Assembly: GCA_027559495.1 (NCBI GenBank)
Contig: JAMXSV010000010.1
Coordinates: 2,294,001 to 2,358,000, forward strand
Direction: 5' to 3'
DNA: 64,000 nucleotides
Origin: Aurifilum marmelostoma
Lineage: Eukaryota > Ascomycota > Sordariomycetes > Diaporthales > Cryphonectriaceae
The notes beneath the pieces are model-generated. The model made no database searches and was not told the origin of the DNA. It was given only the letters and a program-made list of their open reading frames with translations. The position numbers and the translations under genes are program-made. Shown here in pieces: positions 1 through 11,539 of the stretch. The first letter of the stretch is position 1, and every line of letters starts with the position of its first letter.

Positions 1-969
1 TCAGTTCCTCTCTTCTTCTTGCTCTTAGTACCCTACACGCTTTGTATATCATTGACCTCCGATCACTAACGCGGGTGACAATTGGTCTTCTCTCCTTAAG
101 ACTCACCTTTATAATCTCAATAATTCTCTCCGTCATTCGTATCTGCGAGAACAACTACACCCGCAACAGCGAGATTCAGTACCTCCTAGACGAGAGGGAG
201 GAGATTCTCAAGCTGGAGCTCAAGGTCCAGGAACAAGAGCTCAGCAGGTCGCAGACGCGCTCGCCCGCCATTGTGTCGCCGGCCTCCCCAAATATCTTGC
301 CGCCTTCCCACATCCTGCCTCTAGCAGCAGCCGCAGCGCCAGTACCAAAGTTCACCCGCGACGAGGAGGCAGCAATCGAAGCATCTATTCTGGCGTCTCT
401 TGGCCGATCCCCCATGTCACTCTCGTCTTCATCCTCATCCTCATCCGCCGCTATGCCCATGCCTCCTTCTCCTTCTTCTCCTTCCTCTATATCGTCCAGC
501 AGATTCATGGGTGCAGGCCTCCCATCGATCCCCGAAGCGGCGGCGGCTTCTTTGTCATCTAGCCCATCACCACCACACCAGATCCTGACCATATCGCCCC
601 AGTCGAGCCCACCTACCAGCCCATCTACTCTTGACCACCACCACCAATTCCCCCCCCTCTCCCTCCCCCATAACACCCACCATCGACCAGCATCATCCAG
701 AAATGCTCTTAGACGAGTCGAGCGAAGAGGAACACGCCGCCAACTTGGCCATGGTGTCAGACGGATCACGGTACAGCGGCCACTTCCCGAATACCGACGG
801 CCACGACCATGATCATGACCGCCAGCATCATCAGCTGCCTCCTTACTCGCCTGGGAACGAGAGCATCATGGATGGGCATGGGTCGGAGAGTAATGAGTTA
901 CGGCTGAGTGGGTACGTGAAGGGTGAGACGAGGGCGCAGGATATGAAGGATGATGGGGAGTTTCAGTAA
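1..969 (+). CDS. 3' end of a hypothetical low-complexity protein (5' part outside window)
   Basis: An open frame without a convincing ATG runs in from the left edge. It encodes a hydrophobic stretch, a charged coiled-coil-like segment (LLDEREEILKLELKVQEQEL), then a long Ser/Pro/Ala/His-rich tail. After about 640 the sensible frame changes: the other frame continues with an acidic segment (LLDESSEEEHAANLAM), PPYSPGNES and a terminator at 967-969. The switch lies in a C-rich tract (about 648-669) with no GT donor nearby, so it is either a one-base indel in the tract or an intron with an earlier donor (for example GTCGAG at 603). A polypyrimidine tract ending in TTAG at 28 may be the end of an upstream intron. 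I do not recognise the family. The low complexity and hydrophobic start suggest the cytosolic tail of a membrane protein, which is a guess. Confidence 0.45.
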
Positions 970-1520
970 AAGAGGCTCAGGGAAGAAAAGCAGAAACCAA
1001 ACATGAACAAGGCCAAAAAAAAAAGAAAAAAAGTATCAAGCATGGAACAGACGGAGCGTGTTCGTGGGAAGGGGAGAGAGGGTTACGGGTATTCTCCGCA
1101 GGTACTTGCTGCTCTTGAGACCCATTCTTTGGTCTGCACCACTATCCTTGGCTGCTGTGAAGCATGGGATGACTGAGTTTTCCATCCTGGCTCTTACACC
1201 TTCTCACATTACCATGTTTCGAAGGTCCATCTCCCTGTATATAAGTATTTTTCTTTCTACATTTTTCTTTTCCTTCAACGAGCTAGACGCATGTTTTTGA
1301 TACCACGAGAGGAGGAATACTGGGCGAGGGGAAAGGAAGGGCAAAGCCGATGGATGCAAAATGATGAGTCTGGAGCTCTGAATTTTAAGCTTCAACACTG
1401 GCACAGTATAGGTTCTCTTGTGTGATGTGACGGAAAATCGCATCATATGTATATTTCCGGAGTCCTCAACATTGTGCCTCATTGAACCAGCCTGACCGTG
1501 ATGGGCATCCCATACACTGA
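970..1520. other. intergenic, convergent 3' ends
   Basis: Space between the left-edge gene (+) and the GH92 gene (-). It holds a purine-rich A tract at about 1014-1032 and no ORF with protein-like composition. Probably both 3' UTRs. Confidence 0.6.
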
Positions 1521-3959
1521 TCACAGACCCATAAACATCCTGGCCGTCGAAGAAGCAGAGTAACTCGGCGGGCGATCCGCCTCAGCCGTGCCCCAAGAAG
1601 AAGACTCGGTGGCACCCAGCACCAGCTCCATGGTCCACCCCTCGGTGAAGAACTCGTGCCCGATCCAGTTCTTTGTCCAGGGCTGTCCGTTCACAGTAAC
1701 ATTCTGTATATAGATATTCTGATAGGCCGCATCATCCCAACCCGCCACGACGGTGATTGTGGCTGTCTTGCCCGTCACAGAGTGCGTGATGTTCACGCCC
1801 TGGAAGAAGGGGGCCGATATCAAGTAGACGTTCTGCCCGGCCACGGGGAAGAGGCCGATCATGCTGAAGAAGACGAACGCGCCCATGGCGCTGCTGTCAT
1901 CATTGCCAGGTAGTCCGGCGTTCGTGTCGTTGAAGGCAGCGGGGATATACGTGTGGATCCGGCTGGCGGACAGGCCTGGTCTGCCTGCGTAGTGGTACAG
2001 GTACACGGTGGAGAAGACAGGCTCGTTGGAGATGTCAGCCAGGCCAGAGGTGTGGAAAAAGTCCAGCCTGGACACAAACGCATCGTCGCCGCCCATGAGC
2101 GAGATGAGGCCCGACACGTCCTGGGGCACTAGGAACTGGTACTGCCAGATGCTGGCCTCGAAGGTCTCGGACGGGTTGGTGGTCAGCGAGCAGAAGGAGG
2201 CGAGCTTGGAGCAGGCGATGGGGTCCTGATAGCCCCAGGTGCCGTTGAGGTACTTGGGCTGAAAGAATCCCGTGAAGCCCGTGTCGGCGCCGTTGATCAA
2301 GGACGTCTGATCATCTTTCCAGAGGTTTTGCCAGTTGGTGCTGCGGGCAAAGTACTTTGTGTACAGGTCTGACTTGCCTAGACCCTGTGCCAGGACGGCA
2401 AGGTTGAAGTCGTTGTAGGCGTACTCGAGGGTGCGGGAGATGCTGCGAGAGTTAGTGCCAAAGCCAATGGGGTCGTAGTCGAGATAGGGGATATAGTCCA
2501 GATTCTTCCAGCTGGTGAGCCCGCCGCGGCCGTGTATGGACCACTCCAGGGGTTCGTTCTCGGCATCGTTGACGATGGCCTGGAGTGCCAGGTTCCAGTC
2601 GATGGAGGTGGAGGTTGAAGAGAGATTCTTCACGTAGGCGTCCACGAGCACGTTGTCTGCGTTGCTCCCTCCTTGGGTCCAGCCGTTGCAGAGGGACATG
2701 TGGCAGTCCGGGAGCCACCCTTCGTGCTGATAGATATCGAGAAGGGAGTTGACCATCTGCGTCTGGGCGTTTGGGTCGATGATGGTTAGCAGAGGGTGTT
2801 GTACCCTGAACGAGTCCCAGATGCAGTAGTACGAGTCAAAATAGGGAATCCCGCTGTCCCACTTTGGATTCTCGCCAGTGTAATTCTGAGGAGATATCAT
2901 GGCGCGGTAGATGCCACTCCAGAAGCTCCTCTGTAGACCGTCGCTGGCTCCGCCCGGGGTGACGGCCACGGGGCTCAGCTTGTCCAGCCAGGCATCCTCT
3001 GCGCCGCCCACGAGAGTGTCAAAGTTTCTCTCCGGGTCGGGAATGTCGTACTCGGCGTTGCTGCAGGCCTGATCGGAGCTGATGAAACTCATGCCCATCC
3101 TCGCCAGGATTTCCACATTCTCTGAAAACCTCACAAACCCTCCCGCCTCGAGATAGAACAGGTTGAACCCCCTCGTGACGAACAAGTCCTTGGGCTCAGT
3201 CCCCGCGCGGTTGTTGACCCAGACGCCCGTCTCGTAGATGCCTGCACCACCAAAGAAGTCGACGCAGAAGAACATCTGGTAGTATCCGGCCCCGAAACTC
3301 GGCAGAAATGTGCCGTTGCCCGTCATCCGGCCCGTGTCCGCATCCACGCTGATGGACGCATTCTGTCTGCTCTTCCAGAGATCCGTGAGATCCAGCAGCA
3401 CCAGAGGGTGCGAGCCACTCGTGCCATTTGTTGCAGAAGAAGAAGGGAATGTGAACCGGTACAGAGCTGTCTTCTCCCCCACAGTCATCTCCGCCGTGAT
3501 TCCTGACGCGAGCTGCACGGAAAAATACCCAGGGCGCGCCACCACGCTGTCACTCACGTACGGCACCGCCCTGTCGCCTATGCGAAACTGGCAGCTGTTC
3601 AAATCGGCGTCGTCAGGACACACCTGTGGGAATAACGGGAAATTCCCCAGGCTCGGGTTGCCGCCCGTGCCGGAGTCGTGCACCGAGCTGAAGCCTGTCA
3701 CGCTGCTGCCATCAGTCGCGAATCCCCCCGTGTTCTCGCCATTGACGTCGGCCACCGCCTTGGCGAGGCCGTAGGGAAGCGAGGCGCCTGCGAAGACATT
3801 GCCGCCATTGTCGGAGCCGATCAGAGGGTCGACATAGGCTAGAGGGTTGAAGGAGGAGTTGGTGTTTGTCGTTGTGTTTTGGGCCGAGGTTGGGGCGACG
3901 AGGGCTCCCAGGAGGAGGACGACGGATGTGGAGAGGATGGTGTGACGAAATTGGTTCAT
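1521..3959 (-). CDS. secreted GH92-family alpha-mannosidase
   Basis: Single-exon gene, 812 aa. I start at the Met at 3957-3959 because it opens a clean signal peptide (MNQFRHTILSTSVVLLLGAL, cleavage likely after TSA, then QNTTTN). The frame extends upstream to 4100, but that part is not signal-like. The N-terminal domain begins VDPLIGSDNGGNVFAGAS and has GFSSVHDSGTG, typical of fungal GH92. The catalytic (alpha/alpha)6 part contains YDPIGFGTNSRSISRTLEYA and GNDDSSAMGAFVFFSMIGLF, which matches the conserved carboxylate-bearing GNxD motif of the family. GH92 enzymes are Ca-dependent inverting exo-alpha-mannosidases (mostly alpha-1,2) acting on N-glycans or mannan. Many N-glycosylation sequons fit an extracellular enzyme. 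Length is normal. Its exact linkage specificity cannot be read from sequence. Confidence 0.93.
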   Translation of the reverse strand: MNQFRHTILSTSVVLLLGALVAPTSAQNTTTNTNSSFNPLAYVDPLIGSDNGGNVFAGASLPYGLAKAVADVNGENTGGFATDGSSVTGFSSVHDSGTGGNPSLGNFPLFPQVCPDDADLNSCQFRIGDRAVPYVSDSVVARPGYFSVQLASGITAEMTVGEKTALYRFTFPSSSATNGTSGSHPLVLLDLTDLWKSRQNASISVDADTGRMTGNGTFLPSFGAGYYQMFFCVDFFGGAGIYETGVWVNNRAGTEPKDLFVTRGFNLFYLEAGGFVRFSENVEILARMGMSFISSDQACSNAEYDIPDPERNFDTLVGGAEDAWLDKLSPVAVTPGGASDGLQRSFWSGIYRAMISPQNYTGENPKWDSGIPYFDSYYCIWDSFRVQHPLLTIIDPNAQTQMVNSLLDIYQHEGWLPDCHMSLCNGWTQGGSNADNVLVDAYVKNLSSTSTSIDWNLALQAIVNDAENEPLEWSIHGRGGLTSWKNLDYIPYLDYDPIGFGTNSRSISRTLEYAYNDFNLAVLAQGLGKSDLYTKYFARSTNWQNLWKDDQTSLINGADTGFTGFFQPKYLNGTWGYQDPIACSKLASFCSLTTNPSETFEASIWQYQFLVPQDVSGLISLMGGDDAFVSRLDFFHTSGLADISNEPVFSTVYLYHYAGRPGLSASRIHTYIPAAFNDTNAGLPGNDDSSAMGAFVFFSMIGLFPVAGQNVYLISAPFFQGVNITHSVTGKTATITVVAGWDDAAYQNIYIQNVTVNGQPWTKNWIGHEFFTEGWTMELVLGATESSSWGTAEADRPPSYSASSTARMFMGL

Positions 3960-4846
3960 TTTGCAGGCGAGAGAGTCTGCATTGGTGATGTGCAGAGGAG
4001 AGGTTTGACAGATTCTTCTCTTTAAATATGGTCCAACTATTAGACTCGAGAATATATTATATTGATCCCATGCCAGCAGATTAAACCCAAATCTTGACAA
4101 TGTTCAAAGCATCGAAGGCAAATATGATGGGAGGAGATGAAGACCGACTGACATCACACGGTCATGACGACAATCTCCTCTCCGATAATGTTCTTGCTCG
4201 TGGTACAGTGTCTACATGCATGCAGTCCGCCTGCAGGTGTCTAGATCCAGTCAGACAGTCACGCCCGAGTATGACTTATCGACTAGAAGAAGAGGAATTG
4301 GGGTGTCATAGGTATGGATTTGGTACGTATGTTGTAATTAAAGCTAAAAACGGCCGTTGGATTCATTATCCTCCCTGATTTACCCCGCCAACAGTCGTCT
4401 CGAAAAGGCAGGTCGTTTACCCTTTTCTCCAAGTTTCCACCGGATACAAGTATGCTCTGGCTATTGAATGCAGATCACACCGACGGGGATTTGCGTTCTT
4501 GCTTCTCTTGCTGGCCGTTTAATGTGAGACAACCCTATGGAACCACTGGATCCGCAATATGTTTACACCATGTCCACCAATGGACCGACGTGCTACAGGG
4601 TCCCCGGGAAAAGGAACAGGGAAACAAGTAATGGACAAATACGATAGATATGCCTTGGAACAGACGTTACGGGCCCAAGTGCTGAGCATTGGCAAAATGG
4701 TTGATTCAATCAATGTTATGTGCTCAAAAAAAAAGGTAAAAATATAAACAGGCGACTATTTTATATGCAGCAAGCAGAACATCCTCTATGTCCAAGCTTT
4801 GTGCCCCCTCTCAGGAATCCAATGCCATTATTTTATCACCTATCAC
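3960..4846. other. intergenic, promoter side of GH92
   Basis: Upstream region of the GH92 gene and 3' flank of the oxidoreductase. A TATA-like TATTTAAAG (minus strand) lies near 4018-4027, about 60 bases upstream of the GH92 start. Short ORFs here (4094-4378, 4559-4747) have no protein-like features. Confidence 0.5.
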
Positions 4847-6243
4847 CTATTCAATGACACATACAACCTTGCCCTTGGTCGAGTTGCTCTCCAGCAGCTC
4901 ATGCGCCTCCTGCACTCGCTCCCACGGCACCACCCGCTCAACAACATGTTTGAACCGGCCCTCCACAAGCCCAGGAAGCACCTGCTCCACAAAGAAGTCC
5001 CGCAGCCGAATCTGGTACTCGGCACTGCGCGACCTGAGCTGGCTGCCCTGTATGCCCGCCCGCTTGGCCAGGATGGCAGCAATATTCATCCCCGCCGGGG
5101 CGACAGGCCCGTCCAGCCAGCCCAGCTGCACGATGCGGCCGTCTGTGTCCAGCACGTCCAGGTTGGCCTCGAGGTACGGCCCGCCTAGGAAGTCGATGAC
5201 GAGGTCGACGCCGCGCCCGCCGTTGAGCTCGCGCACCTTGGCCGCCCAGCTGCGCTTGTCTGGGTGCTCCGACAGGTCCACGGCGCCCGAGGCGCCCAGC
5301 TCGTTGACCACAAAGTCGCACTTCTCCTGCTTGCGCGCGGTAGCCAGGACGGTGGCGGGCTTCGCAGAGGTGGCTGCGCTGGACTTTGCCAGATGGGCGT
5401 CGCGCGAGAGCTGGATGCCCGCGACCGAGACGGCCGATGCACCTGCGTGCCAGAGAATGGAGCGTGTGACGCCTGGGTTGTAGCCGCCGACAAAGTAAAG
5501 GGCCTGCATGGCGGTGAACCAGGTCTGAGAGTACGCGAAAGTTTTAGCCAGAACACGTAGATAACGCAGCAGGAAGATGCGAGGATTGCGAACATACCTC
5601 GCAGAGCCCACCAGTCTGCTCAAAGGACAGCTCCTTGGGCTTCCTAATCAGCATCCTCTTGTCGATGTTGACATACTCCGCTAATGAACCTCGTATCAGT
5701 GATTATAACATCATCAGGAAGAAGTGGCGCCCTTTGCAAGATCCAGAACTCCCAAAAAAAGGTCAAGGACTTGAGAAGTGAAAACCATACCGTATCCGCC
5801 TCCGTAGAGCAGACCAAACACTTCATCCCCAACCTTCCAGTCTTCTTCGCCGGGAGCCTTGCTCTCATCCTCACTACTGACCCAGGCAATGACACCGCTG
5901 AACTCCAAGCCCATGATCTTGCTCAGGTGAGCGATGCCAGGGTACTTGCCCTCTCGCTGGAGTATATCGCCACGGTTGATACCGAAAGCCTTGACCTTAA
6001 CCAGGCATTCTCCGGCCTTAACTTCTGGAACTGGGGTTGCGTCGTTGATGAAGAGGGCCGAGGCGGGTCCCAATCCATTTTTTACGTCGACCTGGACGAG
6101 GAAATCGGGATATTAGGTCAGTGATTGTTATCCAACTTGCAAGAAAGGGGCCAAAAGACGACAGATAAATGAGAGAAGAAAAGAATATCGTTGGTAGGCA
6201 TAGCACTTACAGCTCGCATCGAAGTAGGCTTAGAGACTGTCAT
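4847..6243 (-). CDS. quinone oxidoreductase-like MDR protein (PIG3/QOR type)
   Basis: Four exons: 6211-6243, 5791-6091, 5598-5680 and 4847-5524. Donors GTAAGT, GTATGG and GTATGT; phases join cleanly to 364 aa. The N-terminal GroES-like domain has LVKVKAFGINRGDILQREGK and GLEFSGVIAWV. The Rossmann domain has TWFTAMQALYFVGGYNPGVT, GASAVSVAGIQLS and RGVDLVIDFLGGPYLEANLD. The C-terminus ends ELLESNSTKGKVVCVIE. This is the zinc-free medium-chain dehydrogenase pattern (no structural Cys lobe) of NADPH:quinone reductases such as human TP53I3/PIG3, which reduce quinones or enones in the cytosol. Substrate unknown. An insert (KSSAATSAKPATVLATARKQ) after the first Rossmann beta strand lies where the cofactor-binding turn would be and may be slightly expanded. 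Confidence 0.9.
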
Positions 6244-7371
6244 CTTGGCAACTATGGAAGTGTAATCAAAAAGAGAGAGAGAGCGTGTGTGTGCGCGTGT
6301 GTGTTGATGGTCTGCCAGGGATAGGTTTGCTGCGGGGAGATCACTCTCGTAAACTCGCAGGAAAGTATGATTATATGTATATAACTGCCCCCGAGTAGGA
6401 AGAAATGAAATTACAAATTATTTATACCAGATTCTGTGCAATCCAAGGTCGAGAGCTGAAGGAGGAAACAAGGGGTAGGAGGCGTTGTTGGGGGCGTTGT
6501 TGTGGGAGCGTACCACCCTACTCAGCAGTAATCCCATACCGAGATACGTATACCATGGTTATACCGAGCATGTACACAAATCATAGATGACAAGCATTTC
6601 AGCTAAGTGCACGTATCCCGAGTAAGTACGTTATAACAAGATTATTTGCATTTCTTCCCTGCCTCCTCACTGGCATAAGCGCCCGAAGGACCCAACAGGC
6701 GTGAAATCCGGGGGCTAACATTCCAGAATCTGCATGCATGCGTGGGTGCCATGCATGCTACCATAAGCACAGGCTGACCACCAACAAGGCATGTTCAAGA
6801 ACTGGCGGTAAGTAATTACTGAAATACTATGAGTGATAACGTAAGGGCTCATACACTGTATCCTTTAGCCAGGCTACCTGTTTTTTAATGGTACGGTACT
6901 GACACAGCTCCATATACTCAAGAGTGATAATGATTGCCCTGACCGTCAGGTACCTCATGAAGCTAACATCCCATGATGGATAATGGAGAGTGTATCTTAA
7001 ACGTGGAGAGATTCGCACTTCGGACGGCTACATAGGCTGTTCGACTATTTATTGTCACTGGAAGTTGTCAATTCTTTTAACTGTTGCACAAAACAAATGG
7101 CCCTGGATGCTTTACTTTATGCTGCTTAATTGATATATTCATCAAGTGATATCGAATTTCTCACTTATCAAAACAAACCACAGGCAGAGTAATTCAATAA
7201 TAGCATTGTGCTTTTTCCGTCATTGGGAGTGCCCAGGTGGCTGCTTCTTCTAGCTAATATGGCAAATGAAATCTAATATACTATCCATCACAACAGGTAA
7301 ATTTACAGATTTAGTATCTAAAAGAAGAAAAGAAAACCCCCACATATATCTACAGACAGAAATAACTACAC
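6244..7371. other. intergenic, oxidoreductase promoter with GA/GT microsatellite
   Basis: Holds a (GA)n-(GT)n microsatellite at about 6270-6305 just upstream of the oxidoreductase start, and repeated TGCATGC blocks at about 6731-6759. No convincing gene. The right half becomes AT-rich and is the 3' flank of the laccase gene. Confidence 0.6.
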
Positions 7372-9412
7372 TCAGATCCCAGCATCAATCTGATCCACCA
7401 CATTGGTGCTCGTCCATGCATCCCAGCCCGCACAAGTCTCCTCCATGACAGCCGAGACCTTTCTCGAGGGCAGCAGCTCCGGCTGCTCTAGGATGATGAT
7501 GTTGAGCCCCATGGACGCGTGCCAGGCGATGTGGCAGTGGTACGACCACACACCCGGGTTGTTGGCCTCGAACTGAATGACCAGGTGACCGTAGCGGCGC
7601 TGCATGTGCGTGTCGCGGCGCAAGGGGTTGGCAGCGATTGCGGATGTGTTGCCGTCCCAGGCGCCAGGGCCCTCGGCCAGGACCTGGAAGTCTTGCCCGT
7701 GCAGATGCATGGGGTGGGCGCTCTGGTAGACGGTGTTGAGCACGATGCGCACCGTCTTGTTGGTGCCAAAGTTGTACACATTGGCGTCGGGCTCGGGGAA
7801 GCTGTAGTTGCCCTGTGCCGCCTGCAGCATCGCTGGTGCGTTGTAGTCTGTGTACTGGGTCTTGTTGTTCATGATCCAGATGTGGTTTCCTGTCGCGTTG
7901 GTGAAGAGGTCGACCGTAATCGTCTCGACGGTGCTGGGGTTGGGATCGACAGGTTTCGGGAAGAAGGGCACCGTCTTGGAGAGGTCATCGTTGGCGCACA
8001 GGAAAGACTTCACGTCGGCGGCGGCGGCAGCGTCGGTCATATTGCTCTGAGGGATCGGCAGGTCCTGGGAGGAAGAGGAGGAGTTATAGGAGGAGTTGTT
8101 GCTGATCTGCTGCTGGTGACCTGCGTAGCCGATGACAGCCAGGCCCTTTGCGTTATGAGTAACAGAGCAGTTCAGCGTGATGGTTGAGCGCATCCAGTAG
8201 GTCTGGTCTGGATCGGCATCCGCCGTGACCAGAATGTCGGTCCGCTGGGCGACACCTAGGGTGATGAAGTCGGCGTCATACGGCACCAAGGGCTCAAAAT
8301 CATTGGCAATGACCTGCATCTTGTGCCCGTCGATGCTGAAGTGCACCAGTGCAGCAGCGCCAATGTTCATCAGCCTGAGGCGGTGCGTCTTTCCCGGCTG
8401 AAATTGGAACTGTGAGAGGCCAGCCTCGTTGTTGCAAGGAGCATCGGGCGCAGATGTGTTGGAGGAGCAGTTGTAGTTGTTCTTCCCATTAATGAGACTG
8501 TTGTCGGACCAGGGCACATAGATATTGAAATCGGTCGTGTTGCTGGCGGCGGCGGCGACAACGTCGTGGTACTCGCTGTGATAATAGTCGCCCAGCATGA
8601 CCGGGCCAAGGTCGACATCGTACTCGACATGCTTGGGCCCGTAGATGATCAGGGGCCCAAAGACGCCTGCTGTGTACTGTGCTGAGAAGTGCGAGTGCCA
8701 CCACGAGGTGCCGTACACGTCCGCCCGGAATCTGTAGGTGAAGGAAGAGTTGGGTGCGATGGGACACTGCGTCACACCAGGCACACCATCGTACCAGGGA
8801 GTCCCCCTCTGGCTGATGCCGTGGAAGTGAAGAGCAGTACCCTCTTCCTCGCCTCCAAACTCGTCTGCGATGTTGTTGTGCACGCGGACCTCGATCCAGT
8901 CACCCCAGTTGGCCTCGATGGACGGGCCTGGGAACTGCCCGTTGGCAAATATGCCACTCTTCTCGTACCCATCAGGGGCAAGGATGCCTCGACGGATGTC
9001 AAAGTCGTAGTAACGAGTAACTCCCGTCACTGGGATGTCTGAAGGGGTCGGGGCGTTGCTGAGATTTGATCGATGTCCCCAAGGAGGTTGATTGCCAGAC
9101 AGAGACGACTAGTTGGGGATACGTTAATTAATAATTGTCACATGCAATCAAGTCTGATTGCTAATAGTGATGGGGTAGTATTCTGACTTACGTTGCTCGG
9201 AAGATAGTCCGGGAACACAGGTGCGTCTAGGCTCCCCCACGTGCAGTTGCTTATGAAGACCTGGTCAGTATGGTACAGATCTTGCAGGATACTGAGACAA
9301 GATCGACAACAACTAACCCATTGGTTGCATCTTGGCTCATGCGGGCGTGCACGAGCCCAGTCGTGCCAGCCAAAAAGACCGCAACAGCGGTTGTGAATCT
9401 TTTCTGTGCCAT
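7372..9412 (-). CDS. secreted laccase-type multicopper oxidase
   Basis: Three exons: 9318-9412, 9192-9249 and 7372-9108, giving 629 aa. Exon 1 encodes the signal peptide (MAQKRFTTAVAVFLAGTTGL); exon 2 gives NCTWGSLDAPVFPDYLPSN. All four copper-ligand motifs are present: HFHG near residue 145, WWHSHFSAQYTAG near 188, HPMHLHGQDF, and YHCHIAWHASMGLNIIILEQ near the C-terminus. The residue at the T1 axial position is Leu (HASMGL), as in higher-potential laccases. The protein ends DQIDAGI, resembling the DSG(I/L/V) C-terminal plug of ascomycete laccases. Laccases oxidise phenols or metals with O2. Long for a laccase because of a Ser/Asn-rich insert in domain 3. The next gene upstream is an isocyanide synthase, so a role in metabolite oxidation or copper handling is possible but unproven. 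Confidence 0.94.
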
Positions 9413-11539
9413 GGCAGATATTCGATATATAAGCAGTCTCTTCGTGCTGATGCTTTGCTCGGATGTCTGAACCAGAGAGAGAAGAAAAAGGCGAAGAGTC
9501 CTTGATGAGACTGGATTTCCAATCATGTTGAGCTTCATGTTGCATGGCTCTGCCCATTTATTATATCTCTGTCCCGGACTACAAGTTGAGCCACCCTCAG
9601 GCAGTCTACGCCCTCCTCCTCCATCCTCCTCCTCCTACTCCTCACAATCCGACCCTCAATACAATAATTCCACCACACCAGCTTGGGGGCTCAGTACGAA
9701 AAGAGAGGCGTTGCCTCACCACTTCCGAAGGAGACATAGTGTCGTCGGCCGACTCCATGTCAGCCCCCGAAGAGCCCAGTATACGATCCTGCCCTAACTC
9801 AAAAGCTGAAGCGCGCGCAATAGTTGAGGCCTCAGTCCGGAGATGCCGCTCATCCCCTTACAACAACAACAACAACAGCAATAAGTTCACAGTAAAGTGA
9901 AAGGAGGATTGAACATTCCAATTTCATCAGCCTCGTCATCCCTTGGCCCAGCTGTGCAGGAAAAGGGCCTCTCTTGTTTGGGCAAATACCCCCGAAATAC
10001 CAGACCCTTTCTCCTAACGTCGGAGCCAAGCCGCGCGGCTGTTGCAGCAAATGGCAGTAAGAATCTGGATATGAGTGTATGTGCATGTCGGCAACATGGC
10101 AAGTAATTGTCATCAAGGTGGTCAGCCTGGGAGCCTAGAAGCCTGCTGGGTGAGGAAAGGTAAGCAGGGAAAGATTTCTCGCAGGACCCGTGGACGACCA
10201 GGTTAGACGGCAGGATCCGAAGGATTGTAGGCTGTTTGCTCGGTGGCGCTTCCAGAACAAAACCCTCCGTTTTGGAAAGTCGTAAAAGGGAGAAAAGGTT
10301 TGCCAGAAAAGCTAGTCCAATCTGGTCATACGATCACTTGCATGAATCGACCCCAGCTGAGTCTTACTGTTGAAGGAGGAGGCCCTTGCTCGCGTGTATG
10401 GGTACTTGTCCCTTGTAATCCCATCCCATACCTAGGGCGAGCTACACGGCGGCCCTGGCCGTAAAATGTAGCCTGTAACATTAACATGAGGATTTTGAAT
10501 TCTCTTGTCCAGTCGCTTTCATCAAGTCTATTGAATAATTACAAATATGCGCATCATCGGTCGCTTCAGAGGTCCTCCTACAGGAGTGCGAGATGCATGC
10601 GGCGAAACAGACCACTTTGATGTCTCCACTTTCACAACAGCAATGAATTACACAAAGCATTATTGCTCTCAGTTACAGAATAAGAATCTGCGTGAGAGAC
10701 TGTCATCCAAAACAGCGATAATGACAAATTGTTTACGATGCTGTAAGACGTGACTGCTGCGCAGCACTGCGCTCGGATTGTCATCCGCTACTCAAGCCAC
10801 ACAGCTCACTCAAGCTGGGCCTCCCACACATACACACGTATGAGTGACATTACCACGTGTGCATGAGTCAAATACCCACGTGGTAATATCTGGTGGCGAT
10901 TTGATGTTGCATCTGAGGCTCATCTTCATAGGGCTGGCCGAACTCTGACAATCTATAGTGATGATCTCAGAGTGATTCGCATGGTCACACACTCCGCTTC
11001 GGGGACCTTGTAGGGCTGCATGAGTGACTGTGACCTGATCTAGCTATATTGATCAGAATGTGTATTGCTGAACAGCAAGACAAATCACTGGACGACCTCA
11101 AGGACCAGGGGCAGTATTTTCAAACATGCGACTACTTTCATCTCCTTCATTTGTGTTGAACTACGATACTTTGACAGAAGTCATGGTTGCAAAGAGATGA
11201 AATAAAAGTTTTATTACACGATAATTGTGTGTAAAGTGATATACAAGAAGGCCAGCCAGCGTAACACACAGACAACTGAGTCTCCAAGACAATATGCATA
11301 TTCGAGATAAAGATCATGCAATATAGAATGTGAAGAAATCAATATTGTATTTTATGCAATGCCATGTAAACTAAGTAGTCAAAGAAATACACCCTTTTTT
11401 TTTTGGTATTTTTCTTCGGCTGGCCGTATATAATCTAGAATATAACAAAAGAAAATCTGTACACTGCTTATCCCATTTTTCAAACCTCTTCTTATGTAGT
11501 TCTACCACCAACAAATCCAACGCATATATGCTGAGTTGA
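9413..11539. other. intergenic, 2.1 kb upstream of laccase
   Basis: Laccase promoter side; the isocyanide synthase gene ends at its right border. It holds a (CAA)n run at 9861-9875, the G-box inverted repeat listed separately, and AT-rich sequence from about 11160. ORFs of 60-140 codons here lack introns, motifs and protein-like composition, and I do not accept them as genes. Confidence 0.55.
10849..10887. promoter_or_regulatory. inverted repeat of ATTACCACGTG flanking an AP-1-like TGAGTCA
   Basis: ATTACCACGTG (10849-10859) and CACGTGGTAAT (10877-10887) are perfect inverted 11-base arms. The 17-base spacer contains TGAGTCA at 10864-10870. Each arm carries a CACGTG E-box (bHLH type) and the centre a GCN4/AP-1-type bZIP site. 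It lies about 1.4 kb upstream of the laccase start. The arms are seen directly; a regulatory role is inferred. Confidence 0.55.

Noticed and set aside
3310..3774. 154-codon plus ORF
   Set aside because: Antisense to the GH92 gene, no independent evidence.
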